A stretch of DNA of 19,317 nucleotides from contig JBEKIF010000075.1 of the NCBI GenBank assembly GCA_050011895.1, forward strand, positions 1 to 19,317, given 5' to 3'. The position numbers and the translations under genes were made by a program. The notes beneath the pieces are model-generated. The model was not told the DNA's origin. It did not search any database and was given only the letters and a program-made list of their open reading frames with translations. This stretch comes from DATBGO01 sp050011895. GTDB taxonomy: Bacteria; Actinomycetota; Actinomycetes; Streptosporangiales; Streptosporangiaceae. Below, one piece after another: positions 6,166 through 13,611 of the stretch (position 1 is its first letter; each line of letters opens with the position of its first letter).

Positions 6166-7341
6166 ATGTCAGACGCGCCCATGATCACATTTCCGGTGCT
6201 CAGGCTCGGCCGGCTGCAGCTGGGCCCTGGGCTGCGCGCCCTCCAGCCCGGCTCGGCGGTATCCGGCCTGGTGGTGACCGCCGCGGTCCCGGTGCCGGAT
6301 TCGTCGGCTGAACCGCAGCATGCGTGGGGTGTCGCCTGGGCTGATGCCGCCCGCGAGGCCGTCCGGCTCGGCGCCGATCAGGCGACCGCCCAGGCGCTGG
6401 CCGCCGGCGCCGGGGATGCCTTCGTGGGCGGCACCCGGATCGTGGTCGCGGCGCGCGGGGAGGTTTTGCTCGCACGCTGGCTCGCACCCGGCGCCGCCGT
6501 GAGCTCGATTCGGGTGGGCCCGCTGCCGCACCTGCAGGAGGTGGCAGTGGCCGCGGCACGGCGGCCCGCCTACGTGGTCGTGCTGGCGGACCGTAAGGGC
6601 GCCGACGTCATCGCGCACTCCGGTGGTGACCAGCTGCCTGCCCAGCGGTTCCCCGCCAGTGACCGTCCCGGTGCGCAAAGCGATCCTCATCCGGGCAGGC
6701 CGCCTGCGCAGCACCACGGCCCGCGGCACGTGACCGACAGAGAGCCAGAAAGCGGCGGCCAGCAGAACGCCGAGTTCATCGCCGGGCGCGTGTCCCAGGC
6801 TGCCGGCAGCGTGGACGCGCACATCGTCCTCGGTACAGGTGATCAGCACATTCTCGGCGCTGTCGAAGGTCATCTGCCGGGCTCGCTTGGGCCGATTAGC
6901 GCCATTTCAGGCGGCCGCCAGGCTGACGGCATCGACGATCACCTCAGCGCCGCGATCGGCGCTGCCCTCGATGAGATCACCGCCGCGGCCGCCAGCGCGG
7001 TCGGGGACCGGGTTGCCTCGCTCACCGAAGGGCCGGGTCCTGCCGCGGTTCGGGGCATCAGCGCCGTTGCGGAGCAGCTCGCCGAGCAGCAGGTCGCCGT
7101 GCTGCTTGTGGCGGCCGACCTTGGCCACGCGACCGGCGCCGGTGCAAGCTACCGGATCGGGAGCCGTCCCACCGAGTTCCTCGTCGGCGACGCCGGCACA
7201 GGCGTCGAGGTGCCGCTGGAGGACGGCCTGGTGTGGGCCGCGCTCCACCAGGACGCGATCGTCGTGCAGCTGCCGGACCGCACCGGCCCGCTGGCCGGCG
7301 AGCCAGCAGCCGCGCTGCTCCGCCGTGGGTCGGCCGCGTAA
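6166..7341 (+). CDS. Rv2629/Vms1-type (bacterial eRF1-like, baeRF) protein
   Basis: The 391-residue protein resembles Mycobacterium tuberculosis Rv2629 and the bacterial archaeo-eukaryotic release-factor-like families. Shared features are the ARRPAYVVVLADRKGADVIA segment (residues about 127-146), the VDAHIVLGTGDQHIL strand of the middle domain, the C-terminal VAVLLVAADL region and the closing DAIVVQLPDRTGPLAGEPAAALLR, which parallels the Rv2629 end. A GGQ tripeptide (residues 197-199) stands just before a predicted helix, the position where eRF1 carries its catalytic GGQ. Rv2629 belongs to the hypoxia-responsive DosR regulon of M. tuberculosis. No DosR-type box was recognised here. Role is unproven: ribosome rescue or peptidyl-tRNA hydrolysis is inference from the fold. 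ATG 6166 is chosen (ATG 6181 is possible); the longer upstream frame is antisense to the charged small protein. Confidence 0.72.
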   Translation: MSDAPMITFPVLRLGRLQLGPGLRALQPGSAVSGLVVTAAVPVPDSSAEPQHAWGVAWADAAREAVRLGADQATAQALAAGAGDAFVGGTRIVVAARGEVLLARWLAPGAAVSSIRVGPLPHLQEVAVAAARRPAYVVVLADRKGADVIAHSGGDQLPAQRFPASDRPGAQSDPHPGRPPAQHHGPRHVTDREPESGGQQNAEFIAGRVSQAAGSVDAHIVLGTGDQHILGAVEGHLPGSLGPISAISGGRQADGIDDHLSAAIGAALDEITAAAASAVGDRVASLTEGPGPAAVRGISAVAEQLAEQQVAVLLVAADLGHATGAGASYRIGSRPTEFLVGDAGTGVEVPLEDGLVWAALHQDAIVVQLPDRTGPLAGEPAAALLRRGSAA

Positions 7342-7584
7342 GCGGCGCCGGGTAACCCTTCCTCGCCAGCTTCCCGGCCATCTTCCGGGTACGCGGCCTG
7401 GACATCCCGTGGGTGTGGGTGGGACCGCCCACCACCACGAGATCCGCGCCGTCGAGGATGTGCGCACCGGCCGAAGTGACCGGCACTACCGAGACCTCTT
7501 CGTAAGCGCGAGCCCCTCGGCGATGGCCTCGGCCGCCTTCCTGGTGCTCCCGAATATCGATTCGTAGACGATGACTGCCCGCAT
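7342..7584 (-). pseudogene. Broken flavodoxin gene
   Basis: ATG at 7584, with GGAG 8 bases upstream, starts MRAVIVYESIFGSTRKAAEA, then IAEGLA. This is a typical flavodoxin N-terminus including the FMN phosphate-binding loop. The frame then hits TAG. One frame over, the protein resumes as YEEVSVVPVTSAGAHILDGA followed by DLVVVGGPTHTHGMSRPRTR, again flavodoxin. About one base is missing near 7506. After that it jumps to KMAGKLARKGYPAP, resembling the late helix of these proteins, which suggests loss of roughly 70 middle residues. The relic runs tail-to-tail into the Rv2629-like gene. Two independent lesions make a sequencing error alone unlikely. Confidence 0.62.
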
Positions 7585-7695
7585 GACAGCATCTCCTGGC
7601 CCCATGTCTCCAAGTCCAGGGTTGCAGATGCCCAGATGAGTGCGGTGCCATGGCCGGCCGCCGCTTTTGCGCGGGTCGGTCGGGATTCGCGGGCG

Positions 7696-8928
7696 CTACC
7701 CCAGCTGGTCGCGGCGGCGTGTCAGGTAGGCGGTCTCGGCGGTGTTGCCCGCCAGCTCGATGGCTTTGCCGTACGCCGCGCGCGATTTGTGACTGCGGCC
7801 CAGCCGGCGCAGCAGGTCGGCGCGGGTGGCATGGTAGGCGTGATAGCCGGCCAGCTTGTCCTCGAGACGGTCGACGGCCGCCAGCGCCGCTTCCGGGCCG
7901 TCAAGCTCGGCGACTGCGATGGCCTGGTTGAGGGCGATGACCGGCGAGGGGTCGATGCGGACGAGCTGGTCGTAGAGGGCGACGACCTGCGACCAGTCGG
8001 TGTCGCGTACGTCGCGGGCGGAGGTGTGCACGGCGCTGATCGCTGCGAGGATCTGGTAGCGGCCCGGAGCCACCCCGGCGGCCAGGCGCTCGCGCACCAG
8101 CCGGTGACCCTCGGCGATCAGCGCGGCGTCCCAGGTCCCGCGGTCCTGCCCGGCGAGGGTGACCAGTTCGCCGCTTGCCGAAACCCGGGCGGCGCGGCGC
8201 GCCTCGGTGAGGAGCATCAGCGCCAGCAGCCCGGCCACCTCACCGTCCTCCGGCATCAGGGCACGGATCAGGCGCGTGAGCCGGATGGCCTCGGCGGTCA
8301 GGTCGTGACGTACGGGATCGGTGCCGGGGCCGGTCGCCAGGTAGCCCTCGTTGAAGACGAGGAACAGGACGGCGAGTACGCCGCAGACGCGTGCCGGGAG
8401 ATCCTCTGCGGACGGCACCCGGTAAGGGATGCGAGCCGCCTTGATCTTGGCCTTCGCGCGGGTGATCCGCTGCCCCATGGTGGTCTCGGGCACCAGGAAG
8501 GCGCGGGCGATCTCGGGCATGGTCAGGCCGCCGACCATGCGCAGCGTCAGCGCCACGCGGGTCTGCATCGCGAGCGCCGGGTGACAGCAGGTGAAGATCA
8601 GCCGGAGCCGCTCGTCGTCGACGGCGCCGGGAGGCCCGGGCGGGTCGTTGCCGTACAACAGCTGAGCCTCCTGCTGCTTGTCGCCGCGCTTGTTCTCGCG
8701 CCGGATCCGGTCGATGGCCTTGCGGTTGGCGGTGGTGGTCAGCCAGGCGCCGGGGCTGGGGGGCACGCCGTCAGATGGCCACCGCCCGACGGCGGTCGCG
8801 AACGCCTCGGCCGCCGCCTCCTCGGCGATGTCGAGGTCACCGAAACGCCTGGTCAGGGCGGCGACCACCCGCGCCCACTCCTCGTGGTGTGCCTGGGTGA
8901 TCGCCTCCGGGACGTCGACCCTGCTCAC
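7696..8928 (-). CDS. ECF sigma factor with C-terminal DUF6596/TPR extension (ECF42 type)
   Basis: The 410-residue protein directs RNA polymerase to specific promoters. Residues about 10-80 form sigma region 2 (EEWARVVAALTRRFGDLDIA, AWLTTTANRKAIDRIRRENK). Residues about 105-170 form region 4 with the HTH VGGLTMPEIARAFLVPETTM, then GQRITRAKAKI. The remaining 230 residues are the extension seen in ECF42-type factors (VLFLVFNEGY, LLTEARRAARV, RYQILAAISAVH, DWSQVVALYDQL, ALNQAIAVAELDGPEAAL), which is DUF6596 with helical TPR-like repeats. Its GTG start overlaps the stop of the YCII gene as GTGA (8925-8928), so the two are translationally coupled. This group lacks a classical anti-sigma factor and none is seen here; the C-terminal extension and DGPF partner are thought to control it. 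Confidence 0.92.
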   Translation of the reverse strand: MSRVDVPEAITQAHHEEWARVVAALTRRFGDLDIAEEAAAEAFATAVGRWPSDGVPPSPGAWLTTTANRKAIDRIRRENKRGDKQQEAQLLYGNDPPGPPGAVDDERLRLIFTCCHPALAMQTRVALTLRMVGGLTMPEIARAFLVPETTMGQRITRAKAKIKAARIPYRVPSAEDLPARVCGVLAVLFLVFNEGYLATGPGTDPVRHDLTAEAIRLTRLIRALMPEDGEVAGLLALMLLTEARRAARVSASGELVTLAGQDRGTWDAALIAEGHRLVRERLAAGVAPGRYQILAAISAVHTSARDVRDTDWSQVVALYDQLVRIDPSPVIALNQAIAVAELDGPEAALAAVDRLEDKLAGYHAYHATRADLLRRLGRSHKSRAAYGKAIELAGNTAETAYLTRRRDQLG

Positions 8929-9248
8929 AGGAACGGCCGCACCTCGAGCTTCCGGTTGCAGGCCTTCGACCCCTCGGCGGCGAGCGTGAGCGCCACGTCG
9001 AGGTCGGCGGCCTCGATGATCCAGAAGCCGGCGAGATACTCCTTCGACTCCAGGAACGGCCCGTCGGTGAACATCGCCTCCTCGCCTCGGTTGTCGATGA
9101 CGGTGGCCGTTTCCGGCGACCCGAGGCCACCGGCGAAGACCCAGTACCCCTCGGCCTTGAGGCGGTCGTTGAACACGTCGATCGCAGCCTCCTCGCTCGG
9201 GGTGGCGAGGTCGCTCTTGTCGTGGATCACAGAAACCAGGTACTGCAT
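8925..9248 (-). CDS. YCII-related (DGPF domain) protein
   Basis: The 107-residue protein begins MQYLVSVIHDKSDLATPSEE and carries the features of the YCII-related DGPF family (PF03795): LKAEGYWVFAGGL, then ATVIDNRGEEAMFTDGPFLE with the name-giving DGPF, and ESKEYLAGFWIIEAADLDVA. ATG 9248 is chosen from the family's usual start, with AGGAG upstream; the frame continues further but without similarity. The gene is first in a two-gene unit with the ECF sigma factor, with GTGA overlap. DGPF proteins routinely accompany ECF42-type sigma factors. Their biochemical activity is not established, and a role in sensing or modulating the sigma factor is inference. Confidence 0.9.
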   Translation of the reverse strand: MQYLVSVIHDKSDLATPSEEAAIDVFNDRLKAEGYWVFAGGLGSPETATVIDNRGEEAMFTDGPFLESKEYLAGFWIIEAADLDVALTLAAEGSKACNRKLEVRPFL

Positions 9249-9343
9249 CTGAAGATCATCTCCTGTGGTTCGGGGCGCTCCTGGTGGGCGGCCGCTCACC
9301 CCTGCTACGAACACCGCTGCCCCGATCCGACACCGCCTCCCGG

Positions 9344-9487
9344 ATGTCTTTCAAGGACTTTCTGGTACGCCGGTTGAAAGCGATCCGACAGCGCGACGGT
9401 TTCGGGGCGACTGGTGCCAAGTCGGTGATCACCAGGCTGGGGCGCGCAGATGAGGTCAGTCTGAGCTGCCAGGCGGGCGAGATTTGA
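9344..9487 (+). CDS. Possible small ORF, 47 aa, unidentified
   Basis: In the 267-base gap between the YCII and tricorn genes, ATG at 9344 opens a frame reading MSFKDFLVRRLKAIRQRDGF and ending QAGEI. About three quarters of its codons end in G or C and the N-terminus is amphipathic and basic. No Shine-Dalgarno sequence or known family is seen. The rest of the gap shows no other feature beyond the palindrome near 9500. Confidence 0.18.
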   Translation: MSFKDFLVRRLKAIRQRDGFGATGAKSVITRLGRADEVSLSCQAGEI

Positions 9488-9499
9488 TGAGGTGGATTA

Positions 9500-9513
9500 C
9501 GGTCCCGGGACCG
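9500..9513. repeat. 14-base perfect palindrome next to the tricorn stop codon
   Basis: CGGTCCCGGGACCG is its own reverse complement and lies 2 bases beyond the end of the tricorn gene. There is no spacer loop and no T-run, so it is not a standard terminator. It could be a protein-binding palindrome or chance in GC-rich DNA. Confidence 0.3.
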
Positions 9514-9515
9514 GT

Positions 9516-12500
9516 CTAGATTCGCGGCGGTAGCGGCGGCCGGCGCTTGGACGGCCTGGTGCGCGCGTCTGGGGGCCGCACTGCGGGCCGCTGCCGCAGG
9601 GCTTCGAGCGCGAGCCTGACCGCGGTCTCCAGCTGGGTGTCACGCTCCGCGGCCCAGTCGTCGGGCGAAATGATGACCTCGACGTCGGGGTCGACGCCAT
9701 GGTTTTCCACGCCCCAGCCGTACTCCTCGAACCAGAAGGCCAGCCGGGGTACGGTGATCTGCGTTCCGTCGATTAGCTCGTGCTCGTTGTCGTAACCGAT
9801 GACGCCGCCCCAGGTCCTGGCGCCGACGACTGGGCCAAGCCGGAGCAGGCGGATGGCGCCGGTGACGATGTCGCCGTCGGATCCGGAGCATTCGTCGGCG
9901 ACGGCTACGACCGGCCCCCGCGGCGCGTCCTCGGGATAGGTAGACGGCATCAGGCCGCTCGGCACGTCCCAGGCGATCACCCTGCGGGCCAGCTTCTCCA
10001 CGACGAGCTGCGAGGTGTGTCCGCCGGTGTTGCCGCGCACGTCCACGATCAGCGCATCGCGTAGCATCTCGGTGCGCAGGTCTCGGTGGAAGTCCGCCCA
10101 GCCCTGGCTCACCATGTCCGGCACGTGCAGGTAACCGATCCGGCCCTCGCTGAGCTCCCGTACCAGCGCCCGCTTCGCGCTGACCCAGTCCAGGTAGCGC
10201 AGCCTGGTATCGCTCCGCAGCGGGACAACCGGCACGCTGCGCGGGCGGCTCTGGTCGGCGGGCGCGATGGTGAGTTCGACAGGCTTGCCCGCGGCGCCCG
10301 TCAGCAGCGGCCCGGGCCCCTCAGGCCCGACCGGCCGGCCATCTACGGCGAGCAGCACGTCGCCGGCGGCGATCCCGGCGCCGGGTGTCGCCAGCGGTGC
10401 GCTGGCCAGGGGATCGGAGCTGTCTCCGCGCACCACCCGGGTCACCCGCCAGGCGTCCCCGCTGCGTTCGATGTCCGCGCCGAGCAGGCCAGGCCTGGCG
10501 GCTGGCGTGCCGCCGTCTGGCGCGTAGGCGTAGGCATGCGAGGTGCCAAGCTCCCCGAAAACCTCCCAGAGCACATCGACGAATTCGGAGCCGGTGGTGA
10601 TCCGGTCGAGCAGCGGCCGGTATTCGTCCTGCACGGCGTCCCAGTCCACGTCCGCCATGTCGGGCACCCAGAAATCGTGCCGCATGATGCGGCCCGCCTC
10701 GGCGTAGGCCTGACGCCACATCGCGGGCGGATCGAGCAGGAACCTGGGCCGGCTCCGGTCGATCTCGATCTTGTCGTCGGGATTGTCGCCGTCGGCCTGG
10801 CGCTCCGCCGGGATCACGGTGAGCTTGCGGTGATCGCTGGTGACCAGTCTGGTGCCGTCTCCGCTGGTCTCGAACCAGTCCACGTCCTCGGCAAGCTCGC
10901 ACACTTCGCGTTTGGCGAAGTCGAACCGCTCGAGCGCCGGGCGCGGCGCGTCGTCGGCCGGCTGCGCGCCGCCGATGCCGAGGTTGCCCGTCACTGGCTC
11001 ACGCAGCCATGCCAGCCCGTCCTTCACCGCGCGCAGGCGCGAGTACCGTGCCTCGGGCACCGGCAGCGCGACGATACGGTCGGCCATCCGGGTGGTCTCC
11101 ACCGGAACCGGCGGAACGTGCGGCCTGTCGCCGCCGGCCACAGCGTCGGCGGCAACGCCGCCGGCACTCGTCGATTCGTCGCCAGCCGCCGGGGCCCCCG
11201 CGCGCTTGGCCGCGGGCTCGCCGATGGGCCGCCCGCCAAGTTCGGGTGCGAAGGGTGACGGAGTCGTCCCGGTGAGGGGCAGAAGGTAAGGCCTGGCCCC
11301 GTACGGGAAGGTGAGGTCGAAGAAATGCACGTCGTAGATCGGATCGAAGTTGCGCATCGACAGGAACGCCAGGTATTTGCCGTCGAGGGTAAAGACCGGC
11401 TCGGTGTCGGCGAACCGCCCGTCGGTGGCGTCGAAAACCTGGCCGTCGGCGATCCGCGCCAGCCGCAGCCGGCGCAGCGGGTTGAGGTTCATGCCGGCTG
11501 GATGCTCGGCCGGGTGCGACCACGCCAGCCAGGCAGAATCCGGCGACCAGGCAAGTCCGGTCACGACCCCGTTGTCCGACGCGGCGATCTCTCGCACCTG
11601 GCCGGACTCGACGTCGACGACCCGCAGCCGTCCGTCCTGCGCCGCGACTGCGACCACCCTGCCGTCCGGCGCTGCCGCCAGCCTGGCGATGCGACCAACC
11701 TGGCCGGCCGCGATCCGCCGTGGAGCTGCAGCCGGATCGGCTGGACTTGCCGGGTCGCCCGCACCGATCTCCAGGCCGTCACTGCCGTCAGCGTCGCTCG
11801 CCCAGACGACCCGTCCGTCGGTCCCCAGTACCTGCGGGAAACGCGCCCGGGCGCCAGGAACAACTGACACAGCCCGAGCCGGCCCATCCCGGTGGGTCAG
11901 CCAGTGCACGGTTCCGCGGACCTCGATCGAGCTGGCCCGCCCGCCATGGTCGACGGACAGCGAGCCGACGTGGTCCTCGCCCGTGACAAGGCGGGGTGCC
12001 CGGCCGCGCAGGGTCGAGCCGAGGGTGATGTCGAGCCGGACCGGCCCGGCTGCTTGCAGATCATCGAGCAGCCACAACTCGCCGCCACGCGCGTAGACGA
12101 TCCGCTGCCCGTCAGTGCTGGCCTGTCGTGCGTACCAGCCCTCGTGATCGGTGTGCCGTCGCAGGTCGCTGCCGTCCAGCGCGCAGGAGTAGACGTTGCC
12201 GGTGCCCTCGTGGTCACCAATGAACGCGAGCCGTCCGCCGACGATCATCGGGCTGGCGAACTGGGCTGGCAGGTCCGCGAGCACGCGCTGGAAGGGACCC
12301 GAAACCCGGCCAGCCGGACCCGGCGCATCGGAAACTATCGCCGTTGCCGGGCCAGCCCACAGGCGTCCGGCCGTGCCGCCGCGGTAGCGCTTCCAGTTGG
12401 CCGGATCGGCGTTGAAGCTTCCCCAGGTGCCAGTGAGCAGCCCGACCGTGCCAGCCCCGCCGCCACCGGCGGCGGCGGCCCTGTCACCTCTGGTGCCGTC

Positions 12501-12944
12501 CCCGCTTGTGCCCAGCGACAGGTCGGATACCGGGCCGAACGGCAGCACCCGGTCGGCGCCCGGGCTGCCCGACAGCGCGGTCGTCAGCACGCGGGCCCGG
12601 ACGTAGTGCCCGAACGGCTGGTTCGCCGCACTGACGGCCAGTACCTCCCCGGCCGGAGTCCAGCCGCTGACCCGAGCCCACGACGTGCCCCAGTAGGTGA
12701 GCCGCGTGCTGGTCCCGTCGGCGAGATTGGCCACGTAGATCTCCGGGCTGCCGTCCTTGGCGCTGACCCAGGCCACGTGCGTGCCGCCCGGCGTCAGCCT
12801 TGGTGTCGCCGCCTGAGCCTCATCCGTGGTGAACCGCCAGGCCCGGCCGCCTGCAAGCGGCGCCAGCCACACGTCGTCGGCAGCGACGAAAACCACGAGA
12901 TCGTTAGTGACATGCGGGAAACTCAGATATCCAGGCGAGGTCAC
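9516..12944 (-). CDS. Tricorn-type protease (S41 family, beta-propellers + PDZ + protease core)
   Basis: The 1142-residue protein is a full-length tricorn protease homologue, a large cytosolic peptidase that trims peptides made by upstream proteases. The N-terminal half holds two beta-propellers (for example FPHVTNDLVVFVAADDVWLA, LTPGGTHVAWVSAKDGSPEI, RLTYWG). A PDZ domain covers about 815-900 (GAGIAAGDVLLAVDGRPVG), then the S41 core (DALIVDVRGNTGGHTS, CSGSDGDIVTGAIRLLRLGP, WGVENHGVDPDVEV). Candidate catalytic residues are S802, H803, S1022 and E1080, with D1023 beside the nucleophile. Each lies exactly 57 residues later than its counterpart in Thermoplasma tricorn (745, 746, 965, 1023). An Ala/Gly-rich insertion spans about 565-615. 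GTG 12944 is chosen because a TACTAT -10 lies 6 bases upstream; the longer frame to 13100 lacks propeller similarity. Confidence 0.93.
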   Translation of the reverse strand: MTSPGYLSFPHVTNDLVVFVAADDVWLAPLAGGRAWRFTTDEAQAATPRLTPGGTHVAWVSAKDGSPEIYVANLADGTSTRLTYWGTSWARVSGWTPAGEVLAVSAANQPFGHYVRARVLTTALSGSPGADRVLPFGPVSDLSLGTSGDGTRGDRAAAAGGGGAGTVGLLTGTWGSFNADPANWKRYRGGTAGRLWAGPATAIVSDAPGPAGRVSGPFQRVLADLPAQFASPMIVGGRLAFIGDHEGTGNVYSCALDGSDLRRHTDHEGWYARQASTDGQRIVYARGGELWLLDDLQAAGPVRLDITLGSTLRGRAPRLVTGEDHVGSLSVDHGGRASSIEVRGTVHWLTHRDGPARAVSVVPGARARFPQVLGTDGRVVWASDADGSDGLEIGAGDPASPADPAAAPRRIAAGQVGRIARLAAAPDGRVVAVAAQDGRLRVVDVESGQVREIAASDNGVVTGLAWSPDSAWLAWSHPAEHPAGMNLNPLRRLRLARIADGQVFDATDGRFADTEPVFTLDGKYLAFLSMRNFDPIYDVHFFDLTFPYGARPYLLPLTGTTPSPFAPELGGRPIGEPAAKRAGAPAAGDESTSAGGVAADAVAGGDRPHVPPVPVETTRMADRIVALPVPEARYSRLRAVKDGLAWLREPVTGNLGIGGAQPADDAPRPALERFDFAKREVCELAEDVDWFETSGDGTRLVTSDHRKLTVIPAERQADGDNPDDKIEIDRSRPRFLLDPPAMWRQAYAEAGRIMRHDFWVPDMADVDWDAVQDEYRPLLDRITTGSEFVDVLWEVFGELGTSHAYAYAPDGGTPAARPGLLGADIERSGDAWRVTRVVRGDSSDPLASAPLATPGAGIAAGDVLLAVDGRPVGPEGPGPLLTGAAGKPVELTIAPADQSRPRSVPVVPLRSDTRLRYLDWVSAKRALVRELSEGRIGYLHVPDMVSQGWADFHRDLRTEMLRDALIVDVRGNTGGHTSQLVVEKLARRVIAWDVPSGLMPSTYPEDAPRGPVVAVADECSGSDGDIVTGAIRLLRLGPVVGARTWGGVIGYDNEHELIDGTQITVPRLAFWFEEYGWGVENHGVDPDVEVIISPDDWAAERDTQLETAVRLALEALRQRPAVRPPDARTRPSKRRPPLPPRI

Positions 12945-12950
12945 CGGGCC

Positions 12951-12956
12951 ATAGTA
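12951..12956 (-). promoter_or_regulatory. Putative -10 element (TACTAT) for leaderless tricorn mRNA
   Basis: On the minus strand TACTAT is followed by six bases (GGCCCG) and then the GTG start at 12944. The spacing places the transcription start at or next to the start codon, and no Shine-Dalgarno sequence is present. The same arrangement precedes marR. No good -35 is seen. Confidence 0.5.
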
Positions 12957-13096
12957 CGGTTCCACACGCACGGCAGCACGGTGACGCAGGAGCGCCAGTG
13001 CAACGCACCCCTGGGCGTCACAGGCAACCAGTGGAGTCACGAGGCGGACGAGGGCCCTGCCCCGGGACGGTTTACCTGACCACCAACACGGCCCGG

Positions 13097-13543
13097 TCAA
13101 TCCCGTAGCTTGCGGAGAATACGGGCAAGGTGGGCGCGGTCGGTCCGGCTGAGCCGGTCGAAGGTCCGTTCGACCTCTGTTCCGCGGGCCACGCGAATCG
13201 CGTCAAGGACGTTGGCGCCGTGCTCGGTCACCTCGACCAGGGTGGCCCGACGATCGCCGGGATCGGGCCGCCGCTCGACCACGCCCCGCGCTTCCAGAGT
13301 ATCGACGACCTCGGTGGTCGAGCGCGCCGCGATGTGCAGATGACCCGAAAGGTCCGACAGGCGCATCGCACCGTGGCGCATCAGCACGCGCAGAGCCCGC
13401 AGCTGGGAAGGGGTGATGTCCCAGGGAGCCAGGAAGTCCTGGGACGTGTCGCGTAGCTGGCGCGCGACGGACCGGAAAGCTTCGGCCAGCGACTCGTCAC
13501 CGCCGGAGTCGCGTTGGTTCGTCGTGCCGCGATCCTGGGTCAC
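13097..13543 (-). CDS. MarR family transcriptional regulator
   Basis: The 148-residue protein is a winged helix-turn-helix regulator (MarR, PF01047/PF12802). Helices 2-4 are seen in DITPSQLRALRVLMRHGAM, then RLSDLSGHLHIAARSTTEVV, where the recognition helix lies. DTLEARGVVERRPDPGDRRA contains the DPxDRR wing motif, and the C-terminal helix (RTFDRLSRTDRAHLARIL) serves dimerisation. MarR proteins usually repress their own gene and a divergent neighbour, and release DNA on binding a phenolic or drug-like ligand. Here the divergent neighbour is an ABC exporter and the gap contains two overlapping palindromes (13575-13597). GTG at 13543 is the start, with a leaderless-type -10 6 bases upstream. 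The tricorn gene follows on the same strand but has its own -10. Confidence 0.93.
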   Translation of the reverse strand: MTQDRGTTNQRDSGGDESLAEAFRSVARQLRDTSQDFLAPWDITPSQLRALRVLMRHGAMRLSDLSGHLHIAARSTTEVVDTLEARGVVERRPDPGDRRATLVEVTEHGANVLDAIRVARGTEVERTFDRLSRTDRAHLARILRKLRD

Positions 13544-13549
13544 CGGAAT

Positions 13550-13555
13550 AGAGTA
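13550..13555 (-). promoter_or_regulatory. Putative -10 element (TACTCT) for leaderless marR mRNA
   Basis: On the minus strand TACTCT is followed by ATTCCG and the GTG start of marR, which predicts a leaderless transcript. A TTGAGG that could act as a -35 lies 19 bases upstream, slightly longer than ideal, and is itself part of the operator palindromes. MarR binding there would block its own promoter. Confidence 0.5.
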
Positions 13556-13574
13556 CCAGCCTCTCCTGTTGTAC

Positions 13575-13597
13575 CCTCAAATTGAGGTTACCTCAAT
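13575..13597. promoter_or_regulatory. Two overlapping palindromes, likely MarR operator
   Basis: CCTCAAATTGAGG (13575-13587) is a perfect inverted repeat around a central A. ATTGAGGTTACCTCAAT (13581-13597) is a perfect 17-base palindrome around a central T. They share the TTGAGG half-site, giving three half-sites in 23 bases. The position midway between divergent marR and the ABC exporter gene, the AT-rich context and the 17-base size all fit a MarR-type operator. Binding by this particular protein is inferred. Confidence 0.68.
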
Positions 13598-13611
13598 AAT
13601 AGCTTCCCTCC

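Noticed and set aside
7636..9252. 538-codon plus-strand open frame across the sigma factor and YCII genes
   Set aside because: Antisense shadow of two well-supported genes.
10086..13079. Two long plus-strand frames opposite the tricorn gene
   Set aside because: Antisense shadows; catalytic residues and propeller motifs are all on the minus strand.
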